Shown here: piece after piece, positions 14,092-15,352 of the stretch
Layout: each line of letters opens with the position of its first letter
Position numbering within the stretch: position 1 is the stretch's first letter
Assembly: GCF_049671045.1 (NCBI RefSeq)
Contig: NZ_JBATUH010000077.1
Span: 1 to 15,352 of the forward strand
Direction: 5' to 3'
DNA length: 15,352 bases
DNA from: Parvibaculum sp049671045
GTDB lineage: Bacteria; Pseudomonadota; Alphaproteobacteria; Parvibaculales; Parvibaculaceae
Program-made: the position numbers and the translations under genes
Notes under the pieces: generated by a model
What the model was told of the DNA's origin: nothing
Database searches by the model: none
What the model saw: the letters and a program-made list of their open reading frames with translations, nothing else

Positions 14092-15352
14092 CGGGGTCGC
14101 TCCCGCTCGCCCTGCGCCTTGCGCGGCGCGAATTGCGCGCCTCCCTCGCGGAAGGGTTTTCGGGATTTCGTATCCTGCTTGCCTGCCTCGCGCTCGGCGT
14201 CGCGGCGATCGCGGGCATCGGTTCCATCTCGACCGCGCTGACGCGGGGACTTGCCGAGCGCGGCCAGGAAATTCTCGGCGGCGATGTTGATGTGCGGCTC
14301 ATCCATCGCGAGGCGAGCGCGGCCGAGCTCGCCGCCATCCAGAAAGGCAATATCGTCTCGCGCTCGGCCGAAATGCGGGCCATGGCGCGGACGCTCGCAG
14401 GCGAAAGGCAGAGCCTCGTCGAACTGAAGGCGGTGGACGGGCTCTATCCGCTCTATGGCGCGATGAGGCTCGATCCGCCCATGCCGCTTGGCGATGCGCT
14501 TGCGCTCCACGACGGCGCATATGGGCTTGTCGCCGAGCCCAATCTCGCCGCCCGGCTCGGGCTCGAGCCTGGCAACCGGGTTCGCATCGGCGAGGCGGTC
14601 TTCGATCTGCGCGCCCTCATCGCGCATGAGCCCGACCGCGTCGGCGACGGCTTCGCGCTCGGGCCGCGCGCGATGATCGCCCAGGATGCGCTGCCATCGA
14701 CGGCGCTCGTGCAGCCGGGGAGCCTCGTCAACTATCACTACAGGCTGCGCCTGCCCGAAGCCGCGCGCGACGTGGTGGACATCAAGTCGATAGTCGCCCG
14801 TCTCGAGCAGTCCTTTCCCGACGCGGGCTGGCGCATCCGCGACCGGACGGACAGCGCACCCTCCATGCGCCGCTTCGTCGAACGGGTCGCGCTCTTTCTC
14901 GGCTTTGTCGGATTGACGGCGCTTGCCGTCGGCGGGGTCGGCGTCGCCAATGCGGTCAAATCCTTTCTCGACCAGAAGCGCGACGTCATCGCGACCTTCA
15001 AGTGCCTCGGCGCCGAGGGCGGGCTCATCTTTCAGATCTATCTCGCGCAGGTCGCGGCGCTGTCGCTCGCGGGCATCGTCATCGGCCTCGCCATCGGCGC
15101 GGCGGCGCCCTTCATGCTCGGCTCGCTCGCCGGTTCGCTCATTCCGATTCCGGTCGAGGCCGGCCTTTATGCGGGGCCGCTCATTCTCGCCACGGCCTAT
15201 GGGCTTCTCACTGCGCTCGCCTTCGCGATCTGGCCGCTGGCGCTGGCGCGGGAAGTGCCGGCGGCGAGCCTTTTTCGCGGCCTCGTCGCGCCTGTCCGCC
15301 GGCTGCCGCGCATCGGCTATGTCGCGGCGGCGGGCGCGGCGCTCATGTCGCT
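14088..15352 (+). CDS. ybbP: FtsX/MacB-type ABC transporter permease, YbbP-like (truncated by window end)
   Basis: The frame is open from the ATG at 14088 to the last base, giving about 421 residues, roughly half of the 800-odd expected for YbbP. A first membrane segment is at about 27-48 (FRILLACLALGVAAIAGIG), followed by a large extracytoplasmic region (about 60-265) with family-like GLVAEPNLAARLGL and PGSLVNYHYRLRLP. Further membrane segments start at LFLGFVGLTALAVGGVGVANAV, then AQVAALSLAGIVIGLAIG, then LILATAYGLLTALAFAIW. The FLDQKRDVIATFKCLGA stretch between segments is the coupling region of FtsX-type permeases. It is coupled to the ATPase by ATGA, so the pair forms a YbbA-YbbP-type transporter. 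Substrate is not known with certainty; extraction of membrane lipids together with TesA is plausible. Confidence 0.92.

Overview
The window is a compact, GC-rich (strongly G/C at third codon positions) bacterial chromosome segment. It probably comes from an alphaproteobacterium of the Hyphomicrobiales/Parvibaculum type. This is inferred from the invasion-associated-locus-B (IalB) family protein, the RlmN with an internal insertion ahead of its GMGEPL motif, and the mix of CoA, glutathione and xenobiotic-type oxidoreductases. No plasmid, phage, IS, CRISPR, tRNA or rRNA signal was seen. Taxonomy is inference only.

Layout. 1-87: tail of an unidentified gene, coupled by an ATGA overlap to a DsbA/kappa-GST-fold isomerase (84-680), followed by a GST (797-1432). 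These converge on rlmN (1429-2682, minus) and an exported IalB protein (2815-3357, minus). 3556-6601: a co-directional set of quinone oxidoreductase, membrane-anchored SGNH-fold protein and class-C beta-lactamase/esterase-like serine hydrolase. The SGNH protein has lost the usual catalytic Ser, Asn and His. 6624-7642: a minus-strand pair (DUF1348 NTF2-like protein and a pyridoxamine-phosphate-oxidase-fold protein) divergent from a LysR regulator (7748-8650). 8647-9042: YkvA-type DUF1232 membrane protein (minus). 9267-10049: type-2 3-hydroxyacyl-CoA dehydrogenase-like SDR, ending at a strong hairpin terminator shared with a convergent pterin carbinolamine dehydratase (10120-10428). 10560-10964: small HExxH metallopeptidase (plus), whose stop abuts that of ThpR (10965-11504, minus). 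11561-12607: Tas-type aldo/keto reductase (minus). 12693-13358: periplasmic TesA-like SGNH esterase (minus), divergent from an ABC ATPase (13399-14091) and an FtsX-like permease cut off by the window end (14088-15352). This last arrangement matches the tesA / ybbA-ybbP locus known from E. coli.

How genes work together. The clearest functional units are the TesA/YbbA/YbbP module (ABC-linked lipid or ester handling at the envelope) and the LysR with its divergent PPOX-DUF1348 pair. Less certain is the 3556-6601 set. The rest are mostly stand-alone housekeeping or detoxification genes. Packing is tight: three ATGA start/stop overlaps, two convergent pairs sharing a CTAG at their stops, and one convergent pair whose stops abut as TGATCA.

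No obviously new defence or mobile system is present. The most unusual item is the SGNH protein with all three changeable catalytic positions altered.
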